Assembly (NCBI GenBank): GCA_026122225.1
Contig: JANEZZ010002885.1
Span: 434,001-498,000 of the forward strand
DNA: 64,000 nucleotides
DNA from: Heloderma charlesbogerti
Lineage: Eukaryota > Chordata > Lepidosauria > Squamata > Helodermatidae
Direction: 5' to 3'
The notes under the pieces are model-generated. The model made no database searches. It was not told where the DNA came from and saw nothing but the letters and a program-made list of their open reading frames with translations. How positions within the stretch are numbered: the first letter of the stretch is position 1; the number at the start of each line of letters is the position of its first letter. The position numbers and the translations under genes were made by a program. Below, in pieces: positions 10,894-23,155 of this stretch.

Positions 10894-11930
10894 GGCTGAC
10901 ACAGAGAGGAAGACCAGGATCTCTTCTCTATCCTCCCAGAGTGCAGGACACGGAATAATGGGCTCAAGTTACAGGAAGCCAGATTCCGGCTGAACATCAG
11001 GAAAAACTTCCTGACTGTTAGAGCACTACAGCAATGGAACCAATGACCTAGGGAGGTGGTGGGCTCTCCCACACTGGAGGCATTCAAGATGAGGCTGGAC
11101 AGCCATCTGTCAGGGATGCTCTGACTTGGATTCCTGCATTGAGCAGGAGCAGGAGGTTGGACTCGATGGCCTTGTAGGCCCCTTCCAACTAGGGATGTAC
11201 GAAACACCTACCTGGCTTTGCGCCAGGCAATCCGCTGTGGGGGGGAGGTGCTCCATCCCTCCCCCCAGAATCCTGCCCGGCCGGCTCCACTCTGTGGCCA
11301 AACCGTGGAGCTGCTGGCCGGCTCCAGCCGCCCGCAACCGGACATCCAGCTGCTGGGCAGCCCTGCAGGGACACAAATGGCAGCTGTTGTAGCCGCTGCA
11401 ATTTGCATCCTTGTATTGAGCTGTGAAAGGCTACATAAATATTTACATAGCCTATCACGGCGGGTGGGAAAAAACCCAGCATACGCAAATGGTGGTAGCC
11501 GCCGCCATTTGCGTATGCTGGGGTTTCTCCCCTCCCTGCCATGATAGGCTACGTAAATACTTACATAGCCTATCACGGCCTCCGCAGGGATGCAAATGGC
11601 ATCCCTGTGTTAGCTGTGATAGGCTACGTAAGTATTTACATAGCCTCTCATGGCTATTGAGAGGAGGAAGCGAATGGCGGCCATAGGACGACAGCCATTC
11701 ACAAAGCATCGAGGATAGCAGCAGGTAAGTGCTCCGTTTCGTGCGCCTTTCGTTGGGTGGGGGCAGCGGGGACTTCGTCCCGCATGCCTTTCGTGGGGTG
11801 GGGGGGTGGGGGCTTCGTTCTGCGACGTATTTCGGGGGGCTGAATAATGCACTAGCATTCGGCCTCACCGAGATCCGTCACAGAATTCTCTGATATCCCT
11901 ACTTCCAACCCTACGATTCTATGATTCTAT
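10894..11930 (+). mobile_element. CR1 LINE 3' end, interrupted by hAT-PAL
   Basis: This is a 5'-truncated CR1 3' region: GATCTCTTCTCTATCCTCCC, then GGAAAAACTTCCTGACTGTT, then GAGGTTGGACTCGATGGCC, ending in the diagnostic CR1 tail ATTCTATGATTCTATG (11916-11931). The segment is broken at 11190 by hAT-PAL copy 2 and resumes at 11902. CR1s carry an 8-bp-type terminal repeat instead of poly(A) (established), and this one does. It inserted into element X at a site itself resembling the tail (CCATGATTCTA). Confidence 0.88.
11190..11901 (+). mobile_element. hAT-PAL copy 2, short subfamily, inside CR1
   Basis: The ends are TAGGGATGTACGAAAC and GATATCCCTA. A perfect 8-bp duplication, CTTCCAAC (11182-11189 and 11902-11909), splits the CR1 3' end. 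Hairpins include AGGCTACATAAATATTTACATAGCCT at about 11429-11455, the GCAAATGGTGGTAGCC pair at about 11486-11515, and TGATAGGCTACGTAAATAC near 11541-11576. AGGTAAGTG, a splice-donor-like word, lies at about 11722. No ORF of note. Confidence 0.9.
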
Positions 11931-12472
11931 GAAGCCTGGAGCCAGTAAACCAAAACATCCTATGGCCGTCTGGACAGTGTCTAGTGGCCATAGGATTGCT
12001 CTCCTGGGCTGCAATCCTACCTGTGGCAGCAGAGAAGCACCAACACCAGAGGCTCCAAAGTATCCAAAGCCTTGCCCAGCTCATGCTGGCAGGACAGAAA
12101 TGTGGGAGAAGCCGCATTTTCCTTTCTCACTCTCCTCCCTATCTGTGTTTTAAAATAAATTTCATCCCGTTGAAATCAAGCCCATATTTTCAGAAGGGGC
12201 AGCTATCCCTGAGAATTCCATTCAATTCTGCCAAGAAATAAAAGTGTTCCCTAAAACTGTGCACCCCTCTACTGCAAGACAATGCTATAGCATTCAGTCT
12301 ACAAATGGGCCATTAGGGATAGTATCCTAGCTCTTGATGTGTGGATGTTTTACTTTCCACTATAGAAAACAGTCTATCTTGTGACATAAGGATTTAACCT
12401 ACAGCAACAGTTAATTGTTACACCATTGTGCTTTAGTAAACTTAGGGTTAGTGTAGAGACTTACTCAGTGGC

Positions 12473-12773
12473 CCTGTTTGCATGTCACGACAGCCCACCA
12501 TGACTTAATGGACCCACGGGGGCTGCTGTATTGTGCCTAGGCAGCAGGGGTTGTGTGAGAGTTGGACAACCCTCAAGCAACCCATGGTTTGTTTTAGTGT
12601 TATTTGAGGGTTGTCTAACCTTCAAACAACCCCTTCCCCCTGGGTTCACATGACATAACAAGCCACAGCAAGCTGGACACCATGCAAAAATAGCACCCAT
12701 GGGAACTCAGCATGACACAACAGCCCCCATGGTAAATTAAGCCATGGTGGGCTGTCATGTTGTGCAAACCAGG
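12473..12773. mobile_element. hAT-type MITE with 8-bp target duplication
   Basis: It runs CCTGTTTGCATG...GTTGTGCAAACCAGG. The first and last ~38 bp are inverted copies sharing GACAGCCCACCATG. The flanks are TCAGTGGC (12465-12472) and TCAATGGC (12774-12781), an 8-bp duplication with one mismatch. Length is 301 bp with no coding. Duplication size and short CC/GG ends fit hAT. Confidence 0.85.
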
Positions 12774-12781
12774 TCAATGGC

Positions 12782-14249
12782 ACCATTTAATTTCTACTAC
12801 TTTGCCTGCAGGAGATGATTAACTCACTCCCAAAATGATCATAGGATGCACTTCAAATTTAGGTCCTGCAGAGAAAAGATCCAGATAATCTTTTCAACAA
12901 GTATCAACAACAACAACAACAACAACAACAACAAGCAATCCTATAGCAGACATAAATAACCTCAAATGCAGACTTGACCTACATGTGGTAAAGATATTGC
13001 AGCAAATAATATCTCAGTATTAAGGATCCAAACTGAAACATCACTCATGAACTTTACAACGACATAAAACATTTAGAAGCACAGTGCTGGTAAATCAACC
13101 CAAGGGAAAATTAGAATCTCCACCAAATTCTCAATGTCAGGGTCCCTTTAAGCATGTATTTATTTAGTCCATTTCTTTCCTGCCCTTATTCTATTATGGA
13201 ACACAAGGTGGTGTGCATGGAGGTTCCAGGTGGCCTCCTACCCAGATGCTGTCCAGGTCTAGACCAGACCCAGATGGCTGCACCATGTGCACTCAGACCA
13301 TGCGCTGAGACCATAGATACAAAAATAAATTCATTTGGAATTGTAAGTCCCCAGGAGTAAAGAGTAATATGATACAGCGGGGTGGGGGTGGGGGGTGGCA
13401 GCACCAACCTAACATTACAAATTATTGACCATGTGTACTATTGATGGATGTTCCGATGGATGAAATAGTCAGTAAATATTTTGCAAAGGACTGAAGACCA
13501 ACAGAGGGCAGATTGTTCACTAGGTTATAGTTTTAAAAAAGCATCAAGTAATACTAGAGAGAAGTGAAATGGACCTGTGCGGGGGTCATAGCACAGGTTC
13601 TTTCTTTTTTCCTAAGGTTTTTTGTTTTGTTGCAATACTTCTGCAGTGGCAACGGCATCAACTGTGTTGAGGCTTCCACTTTTCTGAGGCAGAATTTTGA
13701 ATTTCTTTTCAAAGAAATTGGTATTTTTGAGCTTACCGAATCACTGCGAGGTGGCCAAGAGTGCTGTGTGTGTTTTCTCTCTCTATTACATATCTTTCCA
13801 CTGCTCTGCAGCCGCCCAGGGCACCTGCACTTTCTGAACTGAAAAAGCCCCATGGAAGGAATTGCCTCTTGATGTCTTTTTCATGATGGCTTTAACTGAA
13901 GTGCTGGAAGCCAAGGAGACTACAGGTTGCCACAGATATTATTGTAGAATGACACTTATGCACACTCCTAAGCCATCCCATAAGTAAGATAAGCACAAGA
14001 ACCCCAAACCCAACCCATGAGTATTTCTCTGAAATTTCTTCTCCTTTGACTTTCTTTAGAAAGCAGTTTCTTTTCTATCAAATTGAATGAGAATGGTTGA
14101 AAAAAAATGGGAAGAAATTTTCGGCACAGCACTATTGTTTACTGAGGTACCTGCTGGTTTCTGGTACTTGTGAATTAGAAATTGCATATAGGGGTACAAA
14201 GAAATGTTGACATATCCAGATCATTTATCATATTTGAAATATGGTTACA
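12782..14249. other. Mostly unassigned; microsatellite and LINE scrap
   Basis: A (CAA)n run lies at 12903-12933. At about 13153-13210 a reverse L2-like tail (ATGTATTTATTTAGTCC) is visible. A 92-codon plus-strand frame and an overlapping 99-codon minus-strand frame at about 13560-13850 show no known domain. Confidence 0.4.
12903..12933. repeat. (CAA)n microsatellite
   Basis: About ten CAA units. Confidence 0.97.
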
Positions 14250-14335
14250 TTATTCATTAACAATGCAATCTTTTGCATGTCTATTCGGAAGTAAGACCTA
14301 CTGTGTTCAAGTGTATATAGGATTGCGACCTTAAT
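14250..14335. repeat. Repeat W copy
   Basis: Contains CAATGCAATCTTTTGCATGT and, inverted, ATATAGGATTGCGACC, flanking CGGAAGTAAGACCTACTG, the W-family signature. Confidence 0.6.
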
Positions 14336-14647
14336 CACAAGGGACTTCTTCCTGAAGTGCATAGGATTCTTTTGAAGCTTGAACCAAAAGGTCTTAAATA
14401 TAAAGTAAATTGGGAGCAAGGTTCTCAGATAACCAATGAAGTTACATTTGCAGAATCCCCTAGATATTCATCAGATAAAAGTTCCAAAGAGAAATGTTAT
14501 ACTACATAGATAGTATTATGCCCCAATAAGAATTCAGAAAGTGAATTGGACTAGTAGCAGTATTTGCTATGGAATCAAGTAAATGACACTTTCTTACATG
14601 TATGGTGGTATTGTATGTATGTCCAGGTTTAGTAAGGACTAGATGAT

Positions 14648-15712
14648 CTCACAACAAACTGTGGCAAATTCTTAAAGAGATGGGAGTACCAGACCACCTT
14701 ACCTGTCTCCTGAGAAACCTGTACAAGGGACAAGAAGCAACAGTAAGAACCGGACATGGAACAACCGAGTGGTTCAAAATTGGGAAAGGAGTACGACAAG
14801 GCTGTATATTGTAAGCCTGCTTATTTAATTTATATGCAGAGTACATCCTGAGAAACGCCGGGTTGGATGAATCACAGGTTGGAATTAAGATTGCCGGGAG
14901 AATTATCAACAACCTCAGATACGCAGACGATACCACCCTAATGGCAGAAAGCGAAGAGGATCTAAAGAGCCTCTTGTTAAGGGTGAAAGTGGAGAATGCA
15001 AAAGCTGGTTTGAAACTCAACATTAAATAAAACTCAGATCATGGCACCTGGCCCCATCACTTCCTGGCATATAAAAGGGGAAGGGGAAGAAATGGAAGCA
15101 GTGACAGATTTTATTTTCTTGGGCTCCAAGATCACTGCAGATGGTGACTGTAGCCATGAAATTAAAAGACGCTTGCTCCTTGGGAGGAAAGCTATGGCAC
15201 ACCAAGACAGCATAGTAAGAAGCAGAGACATCACCTTGCCGACAAAGATTCGTATAATCAAAGCTATGGTTTTCCCAGTAGCAACATATGGCTGTGAGAG
15301 CTGGAATATAAGGAGGGTTGAGCGCCGAAGAATTGATGCCTTCGAACTGTGGTGCTGGAGAAGACTCTTACGAGTCCCCTGGACTGCAAGGAGGTCAAAT
15401 CAGTCCATCCTAAAGGAAATCAACCCTGACTGCTCATTGGAAGGACAGATACTGAAGCTGAAGCTCAAATATTTTGGCCACCTAATGCGAAGAGAAAACT
15501 CCCTGGAAAAGACCCTGATGCTGGGAAAGATTGAAGGCAAAAGGAGAAGGGGACGGCAGAGGATGAGATGGCTAGATAGCATCACCGATGCAATGAATAT
15601 GAATTTGATCGCACTCTGGGAGAGAGCAGAGGACAGGAAGGCCTGGCTTGCTATGGTCCATGGGGTCACGAAGAGTCGGACATGACTTAACGACTGAACA
15701 ACAACAACAACA
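14648..15712 (+). mobile_element. Bov-B LINE (RTE), 5'-truncated copy
   Basis: This is the 3' third of Bov-B, starting inside the reverse transcriptase domain at the CACAACAAACTGTGGC block. The core motif YADD is encoded by AGATACGCAGACGATACC (about 14918-14936), and a long intact C-terminal frame follows from 15041 to 15685 (214 codons, ending ...GVTKSRT). The 3' tail is (CAA)n. A 7-bp target duplication, AGATGAT, flanks it (14641-14647 and 15713-15719). A premature stop is visible near 14813 (GTAAGCC where the full copy has TCATCC), and a frameshift precedes 15041. It is dead but fairly young. Confidence 0.93.
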
Positions 15713-15848
15713 AGATGATGGATGGGTTTGCTAGTTGCTGCACGACTCCACTTGCAAAATATAAGAGAGGGGAAACAGTTCCTAATCACAGAAGAGTATA
15801 AACTATGGTATAATATGCTTATGAACAAACTGCCCTATTTCAACTGCC

Positions 15849-15967
15849 CATGAAAATGAAAAATAAATTTAAATGACACATCGATTGAGCAGGGATGATC
15901 CATCATTTTGTTCCCTTTTGTAGCTCAATAGACGTGTCATTTAAGTTGATTTTTCATTTTCATAGGC
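15849..15967. mobile_element. Short palindromic MITE
   Basis: Arms of about 43 bp: CCATGAAAATGAAAAATAAA with AAATGACACATCGATTGAGC on the left and the inverse ending GATTTTTCATTTTCATAGG on the right. The ~30-bp spacer is unrelated. The target duplication is unclear. Confidence 0.65.
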
Positions 15968-16984
15968 ACTTGTAAATAACCAGAGGAAAATGTTAGGCAA
16001 GAAGAACTGGCCTTCATTTAAGAATTTATTAATTAGACATTTTTCTTTTGCTTTGCATAGCATCCATTCTGAATTACTTTTAAAATCCTTTTTATGTTAA
16101 AATTCAAGAAATATATACATTGGAAACATTATCCTATCCCCATGGAGCCGCCTTCTCCTGAGTGACATCCCTCACAGCTGAGGATTACCCAACCACATGG
16201 TGAGGTAGGTCTTATGGGTCCCAACCATAGACTCAGCACCCAGTATGCAGATTCTGTGGACATTTCCAGACCATCAGGTCCCATCCACCCATGTGGCTGG
16301 GTTATTAAAACATTATCCCAGCTGTGTGGGAGCCATTCATGGAAAAGCATCTCCCATGTGGCTTGGGTAACTTTTAAAGGGGCCCCACAATTACTCACAA
16401 TCAAATGATGAGAAATGTGTCAGACATTTTAAAGTTATTCCTTTATTGGTTAGTTTTCATCAAATGACTTAAAGCAACTCAAACCAAATGTTGGCATGAT
16501 TCATAGACTAAGTAATTCAAGGGATTTCCAAAGATGTCCTTCCCATAAGGTTTTTTAAATAGTTAATTAAAATAGATGCAATATGGCATTTAGGGGTGGA
16601 ATGAGTGGGGAGGGGAGAGAGAATCAAACAGACACATACTAGATAATGGCCTGTCAATTTAATAAGCAGGGAAACAGGAGTCATTTTGGGGGGGAAGGAG
16701 GTTTTCCCTTCCTCCTCATTCATCCTCACATCCCACTGCTTTCACTGCAGATCTTCCATCTCCCAAATGACTCCCCTGCACTGTACATCTAGGCCAGTGA
16801 GGGCAGCAGCCGGCAGAGGAGGGAGCCCCTGGGGAAATGAGGTGGGTTTATGACCTGCACAGAGGTTCCTCACACCTGCTCTTCCTTCAATATTGTAAAG
16901 AGAAAGGTACACATAACAGCCTCCACCCCTGCCAGTCCATCACTTCCAACACAATGAAGGATGACATAAGCCCTATTCAGGCAT
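15968..16984. other. No assignable feature
   Basis: No clear repeat or coding. A CCATGTGG-type word recurs several times in 16190-16360, but I cannot turn it into a named repeat. Confidence 0.35.
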
Positions 16985-16991
16985 TCTTATT

Positions 16992-19639
16992 GTTGTTGTT
17001 GTTCAGTCGTTCAGTGGTGTCCAACTCTTCATGACCCCATGGACCATAGCACGCCAGGCCTTCCTGTCCTGCGCTCTCACCCGGAGTGTGCTCAAGTTCA
17101 TATTCATTGCATCGGTGATGCTATCTAGCCATCTCATCCTCTGTCGTCCCCTTCTCCTTTTGCCTTCAGTCTTTCCCAGCATCAGGATCAGTATGAAAGT
17201 ATCAGAGGTTGTTGATAATTCTCCCGGCAATCTTAATTCTGACCTGTGATTCATCCAACCTGGCGTTTCTCATGATGTACTCTGCATATAAGTTAAATAA
17301 GCAGGGTGACAATATGCAGCCTTGTCGTACTCCTTTCCCAATTTTGAACCACACGGTTGTTCCATGTCTGGTTCTTACTGTTGCTTCTTGACCCTCGTAC
17401 AGGTTTCTCAGGAGACAGGTAAGGTGGTCTGGTACTCCCATCACTTTAAGAATTTGCCACAGTTTGTTGTGATCCATACAATCAAAGGCTTTAGCGTAGT
17501 CAATGCAGCAGAAATAGACATTTTTCTGGAATTCTCTTGCTTTCTCCATGATCCAGAGAAAGTTGGCAATTTGATCTCTACTTCCTCTGCCTCTTCGAAA
17601 CCCAGCTTGTACTTCCGGTAGTTCTCGGTTCGCATACTGCTGAAGCCTAGCTTGTAGGATTTTGAGCATAACCTTGCTGGCATGTGAAATAAGCACAATT
17701 GTGCGGTAGTTTGAACACTCTTTGGCGTTGCCCTTCTTTGGAATTGGAATGTAAACTGACCTTTTCCAGTCTTGCAGCCATTGTTGAGTGTTCCAAATTT
17801 GTTGGCATATTGAATGCAGCACTTTAATAGCATCATCTTTTAGGATCTTAAATAGCTCAGCTGGAATACTGTCATCTCTGCTAGCTTTGTTGTTAGTAAT
17901 GCTTCCTAAGGCCCACTTGACTTCACTCTCGAGGATGTCCGGCTCAAGTTCAGTGACGGCACTATCATGGCTATCAGGTACATTCAGATCTTTCCTGTAT
18001 AGTTCTTCTGTGTATTCTTGCCACCTCTTCTTAATCTCATCTGCTTCTGTTAGGTCCCTGCCTTCTTTGTCCTTTATCATGCCCGTCTTTGCACAAAACG
18101 TTCCCTTGAGATCTCCAATTTTCTTGAAGAGATCTCTAGTCTTTCCTATTCTGTTGTTTTCCTCGATTTCTTTGCATTGTTCATTTAAGAAGGCCTTCTT
18201 GTCTCTCCTTGCTATTCTCTGGAACTCTGCATTCAGTTGGGTATATCTTTCCCTTTCTCCCTTGCTTTTCGCTTCCCTCTTTCCTCAGCTACTTGTAAAG
18301 CCTCATCAGACAGCCACTTGGCTTTCTTGCATTTCTTTTTCTTTGGGATGGATTGAGTTGCTGCCTCCTGAACAATGTTATGGACCTCCGTCCATAGTCC
18401 CTCAGGCACTCTGTCTATCAGGTCTAATCCCTGAAATCTATTCCTCACCGCCACTGTATATTCATAAGGGATATGATTGAGGTCATACCGGAATGGTTTA
18501 GTGGTTTTCCCGACGTTCTTCAATTGAAGCTGAAATTTTGCAAGAAGCAGCTCATGATCTGAGCCACAGTCAGCTCCAGGTCTTGTTTTGACTGACTGTA
18601 TAGAGCTTCTCCATCTTTGGCTGCAAAGGACATAATCCATCTGATTTCGATATTGACCATCTGGTGATGTCCATGTGTAGAGTCGTCTCTTGTGCTGTTG
18701 GAAAAGAGTGTTTGCTATGATCAGCATGTTCGCTTGGCAAAACTCTATTAGCCTTTGTCCTGCTTCATTTTGTACACCAAGGCCATGCCTGCCTGTTATC
18801 CCGGTGATTTCTTGACTTCCTACTTTAGCATTCCAATCCCTGATGATGAAGAGGACATCTTTTTTGGGTGTTAGTTCTAGAAGGTGTTGTAGGTCTTCAT
18901 AGAACCGATCAACCTCAGCTTCTTCAGCATCAGTGGTTGGGGCATAGACTTGAATTACTGTGATGTTGAATGGTTTGCCTTAGATTCGTACTGAGATCAT
19001 TCTATCATTTTTGAGATTGTACCCCAGTACTGCTTTTCCCACCCTTTTGTTGACTATGAGTGCTACTCCATTTCTTCTAAGGGATTCTTGCCCACAGTAG
19101 TAGATATGATGGTCACCTGAATTAAATTCACCCATGCCTGTCCATTTTAGTTCGCTGATTCCCAAGATGTCAATGTTCAATCTTGCCATCTCATGTTTGA
19201 CCACCTCCAGCTTACCTTGATTCATTGATCTGACATTCCAGGTTCCTAAACAATATTGTTCTTTACAGCATCAGATTTTCTTTTCACCACCAGACACATC
19301 CACAGCTGAGTGTCCTTTCGGCTTTGGCCCAGCCACTTCACTCTTTCTGGCACTACTTGGAAATACCCTCTGCTCTTCCCCAGTAGTATATTGGACACCT
19401 TCCGACCTGAGGATCTCATCTTCCAGCGTCATATCTTTTAGTCTTGTTATACGTTCCATGGGGTTTTCTTGGCGAGAATACTGGAGTGGGTTGCCATTTC
19501 CTTCTCCAGTGGACCACATTTTGTCAGAACTCTCTGCCATGACCTGTCCGTCTTGGGTGGCCCTGCATGGCATAGCTTATGGCTTCATTGAGTTACGCAA
19601 GCCCCTTCGCCACAACAAGGCAGTGATCCATGAAGGGGA
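16992..19639 (-). mobile_element. Bov-B LINE (RTE), near full span with internal deletion
   Basis: Reading on the minus strand, the copy begins with the same 5' sequence as the 28.7-kb copy (the GGATCACTGCCTTGTTGTGG block, here at about 19614-19636) and ends in (CAACAA)n at 16992. The flanking duplication is TCTTATT (16985-16991 and 19640-19646). The APE-type endonuclease region is recognisable (MARLNIDILGISELKWTGMG at about 19150). A 292-codon frame (18080-17202) covers the linker and RT fingers/palm. About 0.6 kb between the YADD region and LMLGKTEGKRRRG is missing, with the breakpoint near 17205, so the catalytic aspartates are lost. Several stops and frameshifts break the endonuclease part. 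Confidence 0.93.
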
Positions 19640-19646
19640 TCTTATT

Positions 19647-20094
19647 ACCAGCTTCAATCAAAACGCAAGGAGAGAGAGCATTCCAGCCCCACCCACCAAC
19701 CTGTCTGTTTTCGCATCTGTCGCCCTGTACATGTGGAGGGCGACAGTCTGAAGAGGAACACTTGCTGGGTCTATGGCGGTGCTCCACATGATTAAGAACC
19801 CTGATTTTAATTTTAACTTAAAGCATTAGCATTGCATTTCTGGGAAAGGAACTGGAACCCAGAAATACAACAGTGGCTGTATTGGCGGGGTGCAGTGGGT
19901 GTCTTCATGGACAGAGGTCAAGCATTATCTTTCTTAATTATAGGAACAATTATACAAAAGGAATTATGGAGTAAGCAAGCCTCCTAAGGTGTGTTGTATT
20001 TCTTACCATTATTGTATTAACAGAAAATGAAAGAGCCAGGGGTATGAGAAAAAAAAGCTGGAGAAAATCTCTAAATAAATATTGAAGATGTTTC
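19647..20094. other. No assignable feature
   Basis: Unique-looking sequence between Bov-B and a CORE-SINE. Confidence 0.35.
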
Positions 20095-20520
20095 ACGCTT
20101 CATAACTTTCTGAAGTGCTCCTTGGAGTGGATGGAGTGTTGTATACACTGAGGAGATCTGGATTCAAATCTCTACTGCTCAGCAGGGCCGGCCCTATCAT
20201 TTGACAGAGTGAAGTGGCCACCTTGTGCAGATTTCTGGTGTAACGAAAGGCAACCAATTCTTAGTTTGTGATTTATTATTACTGTATCTTTACTGCCAGG
20301 AAGGGGGATAGTTGCTTGTGGGATTTTCTGTCTCAGGTGCCAACATAACTTGGTTACCTTGACTGGGGGGGTGGGCACTTTGCTCCAGGTAGCAAAGTGT
20401 CTTCAGCTGGCCCTGCAGCTCAGCCACAAATGTAACTGAGTGATCTTGGCCCAGATGCTTTTTCACAGCCTAACCAACCTCACAAGGTTGTTGTAAGGAT
20501 AAATCTCATGTATGTCGCTA
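20095..20520 (+). mobile_element. CORE/MIR-like SINE, split by a hAT MITE
   Basis: A tRNA-like head with GGATTCAAATCTCTACTGCTC (B-box-like, about 20159-20180) is followed, after an insertion, by TGATCTTGGCCCAGATGC and CCTCACAAGGTTGTTGTAAG (about 20440-20500). The latter are the core and post-core motifs of MIR-like SINEs. It lines up with the better preserved reverse copy at 60300-60565. The 20183-20415 insertion lies between head and core. Confidence 0.65.
20183..20415. mobile_element. hAT-type MITE (CAGGGCCGGCCC ends)
   Basis: Ends CAGGGCCGGCCC and AGCTGGCCCTG are inverted. The flanks CTGCTCAG (20175-20182) and CAGCTCAG (20416-20423) form an 8-bp duplication with one mismatch. A second, more diverged member is at 25482-25731, sharing CAATTCTTAGTT, ACTGCCA and ATTTTCTG blocks. 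No coding. Confidence 0.8.
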
Positions 20521-21160
20521 TGACCTCCTTGGCAGGAAATCAATGTGATCAACAAATTATATTCTTGTTCCTGTAATTTACAAAGAGGTGTGATATAATT
20601 TAAAATTGTTTTAAAATTGGAACAGTTTAAAATTGAAAACAACATCCACAGACACACACTCTAAATGGCACTTACCAACCTTCTAAAACTGTGCGCTAAT
20701 ATCATTTTTACAAATGTGTCTCAAAACACTTTTAAAAAATACATTGCACTTACGTTCAGCCCAACACAAAGCTGAGACTACCATGCCTAACCCACCTGCT
20801 TTTAGTGTTGTTGTTTTTGTAGTCTTGGCTATTTATGTTACTGACAAGAATAAGCTGGTGCTTATAGGAGTGCTACGATTTTACTACTTTTAGAGCAGCA
20901 AAGTGAATACAGCTGGGGCAGCGTAAACTGAGTTCTCCTCTGTGTTTCGCTTTAAAAACCAAATTGTCAGTTAAGTCCGAACTCAGAACAGTATGTATTC
21001 GGGAAGAGAGCCCCCCCACCCATACCCACCGGGATCCAGGACACACATGCTTATGTGCAACTTCACTCCTCAGCTGGCATGCTCTTCTACCTGGGCTGCA
21101 GCTGCAATTCCAACTCTGACAAACTATTTTAAGCTGACATCCTTTCTATAGTCAATACAG
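20521..21160. other. No assignable feature
   Basis: A/T-rich stretch without a supported repeat. Confidence 0.35.
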
Positions 21161-21301
21161 CAGTCTTCCCCCAACCTGGTGCCCTCCAGATGTGTTGGAC
21201 TGCAGCCCCCAAAATCCCCAGCCTCCAGGACCATTGGCCATATCAGCTGGGATGGAAGTTGCAGTCAAGCATATCTGAGAGCACCAGGTTGGAAAAGGCT
21301 G
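21161..21301. mobile_element. Palindromic hAT-like MITE
   Basis: CAGTCTTCCCCCAACCTGGT at the left and CACCAGGTTGGAAAAGGCTG at the right are inverse copies. The inner arms GTTGGACTGCAGCC and GTTGCAGTC also pair. This is an abundant squamate-type repeat by memory; relatives are at about 33258-33400 and 49786-49885. The flanks CAATACAG/CCATGCAT agree at 5 of 8 positions. Confidence 0.65.
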
Positions 21302-23010
21302 CCATGCATAACACAAAGCTTGCAGAAAGGCATGTAAACTTCTGGCATCTTTTTCTTCAAAGAACAGCAATGACAAAATGACAAAGAAAAATGTCAATTT
21401 TGATTTGAACAGTTTGAAATGTGAATGTGGCCAGAAGGGAACCAATCAAGATTTTGCTCTGTAACTTGATTTAGAATGCGATTCTAAACACACTAACAAT
21501 GGAATAAGCATCATCGATCACGGTGGGATTTACTTCTGTGTAAACATGTGTAGGATTGCGCTGTCAAAATTCACCACAGGAGAGAATGTAAAGTTGGAAG
21601 TTAGTTTTATGCACCTGGCTTTGGGTTTCTAGACATTAATGGACTTTCACTTTAGGTCCACAACAGTATATTGGTGCATAATTATCTCAGTCCAACACTT
21701 TGTAATTGACAGGAGAATTCTGATACTTGCACAGAGTTCCCTCACCTGCACTGGGTTCCGCATTAATTTCAATGAAGGAAGCTGCTATGTACACATATTT
21801 GAGCATTTCCAAGACTACATTGAAAGATATACCAGATTATATTCCCAGTCCAGTAAGGCATATAAACTCTATAATTATCTTTGTGTGAAAGCTGTGCATA
21901 AGATTGTGGATGAGCCACTTTTTTCGCCCACTAGTTCACTATGCAGTGTGATGCACTAAGAACTGATTTTCTAATGCATGCATGCCAAAAGAGCTAATTC
22001 ACTGTCACAGGAGTCAGGACATTGCTGTGCATACTGGGTTAACGCGACACAGCATGGAGCCTCCTCAAGCTGGGAAACATCAGTCTAGTCTTCAATTTCA
22101 AAGGCATGTAACAAAAGTCTTCAGAGTTGTGTTAGCTTTTGAACTACCAGTGTTGGGGCTTCAGAGCTGAGACTAAAGCAGCTACATCAAAACAGATTCA
22201 AGTCATATCCAAAATGGAATGCACAGCCCTATGCAAATATACCTTTGAAAGGAACCATTCAGAATACTTCCTTTACAATATCCAAGTTAGGATTGGTTCA
22301 CATGGCCACTTTTCATTCTCCACAAGGGCAGGGAACTTGTAAATCCACAGTCCTGTAAATGGGTCCAACTTACATCAGATTTCCTTTCATCATACACCCA
22401 GCAGACTCTCTGCTAACATTTCCTTTATTGTTCAAATTAACAAGGCAATCGGTATCCTAGAGGCATCACATTTGAAGGCATTGCAGTCAGATTGTATCTG
22501 GAATTTGGCTTGCTGAGACAGGAGTTCTACAAGCGTTGGTGCCATTTACAAGACTACGCTCCATGGCAATGCAAAAATTGCCTTGTGGGGAGAGAACCAG
22601 TCCTTTGTGGACTTTGATACAAAATCATGTGGCCTTTGGCCATGATTGTGAAGTGTCTAAAATTCCAGTGACCACAAAAATTAATATGATACCCCTGTCG
22701 GTATACCCTACTGCTTGGTGGAAGAGTCTTGGGGGGGGGGGGAGTTTCCCATGTAAGACTGTAGACTTTAACTCACTTTCATTTGTGAGCAGTAAACACT
22801 GACACCCAGTGGGAGGTTAGCTAAATGACTGCTGCTGCTTATTTTTGTTATATTTCTGCTTCAGGGAATAGATGAAGGGTGGATGCACAGATGCTTGTAA
22901 TATTCCAAAGGGCTAGATCAGCCACGTAGCCTAGTAAAAAGCTTTTCCACATGGTGGGGATCAGGCCCCATCTTGGGAATGAGCACATCTGCCTAGGTGG
23001 CCATAGGCAG
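21302..23010. other. Mostly unassigned, with one W repeat
   Basis: A W-family copy lies at about 21470-21563 (ATGTGTAGGATTGCGCTG at its right end). A poly-G run is at 22730-22742. A 106-codon open frame at 21639-21959 has no recognisable motif. I see no other feature. Confidence 0.4.
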
Positions 23011-23011
23011 A

Positions 23012-23145
23012 ATCCTACTAAGGTCCTACTCGGGGTAGACCCATTGAAATGAATGGGACTTAAGTTAGTCAAGACTAACTTAAGTCCCATTCATTTCAAT
23101 AGGTCTACCCTGAGTAGGAATTTAGTTGGATTCTACCCCATGTGT
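23012..23145. repeat. Near-perfect palindromic repeat (family V)
   Basis: Arms of 39 bp (23032-23070 and 23073-23111) pair with two mismatches around a 2-bp centre; the arm core is TTGAAATGAATGGGACTTAA. The outer parts (GAATCCTACTAAGG and its inverse TTAGTTGGATTCTACC) extend the pairing. A partial relative is at about 25937-26010. It is probably a MITE; the superfamily is unknown. Confidence 0.75.
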
Positions 23146-23155
23146 CTTACTTTAC

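Larger units (their letters stand above)
10571..12003 (+). mobile_element. TIR element X, split by CR1 and hAT-PAL
   Basis: The left end GGGCGCAATCCTAT and right end (complement GAGAGCAATCCTAT) form imperfect inverted repeats. Blocks such as CCCTGCATTTTTGGCTAGA and GGCCTGGAG also occur in the uninterrupted relative at 59541-59985. X sequence is continuous from 10571 to about 10893, stops at the start of a CR1, and resumes at about 11931 with GAAGCCTGGAGCC and GACAGTGTCTAGTGGCCATA, matching the right part of the 59.5-kb copy. No coding potential. A non-autonomous DNA transposon is the likeliest class; no target duplication could be assigned. Confidence 0.6.
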
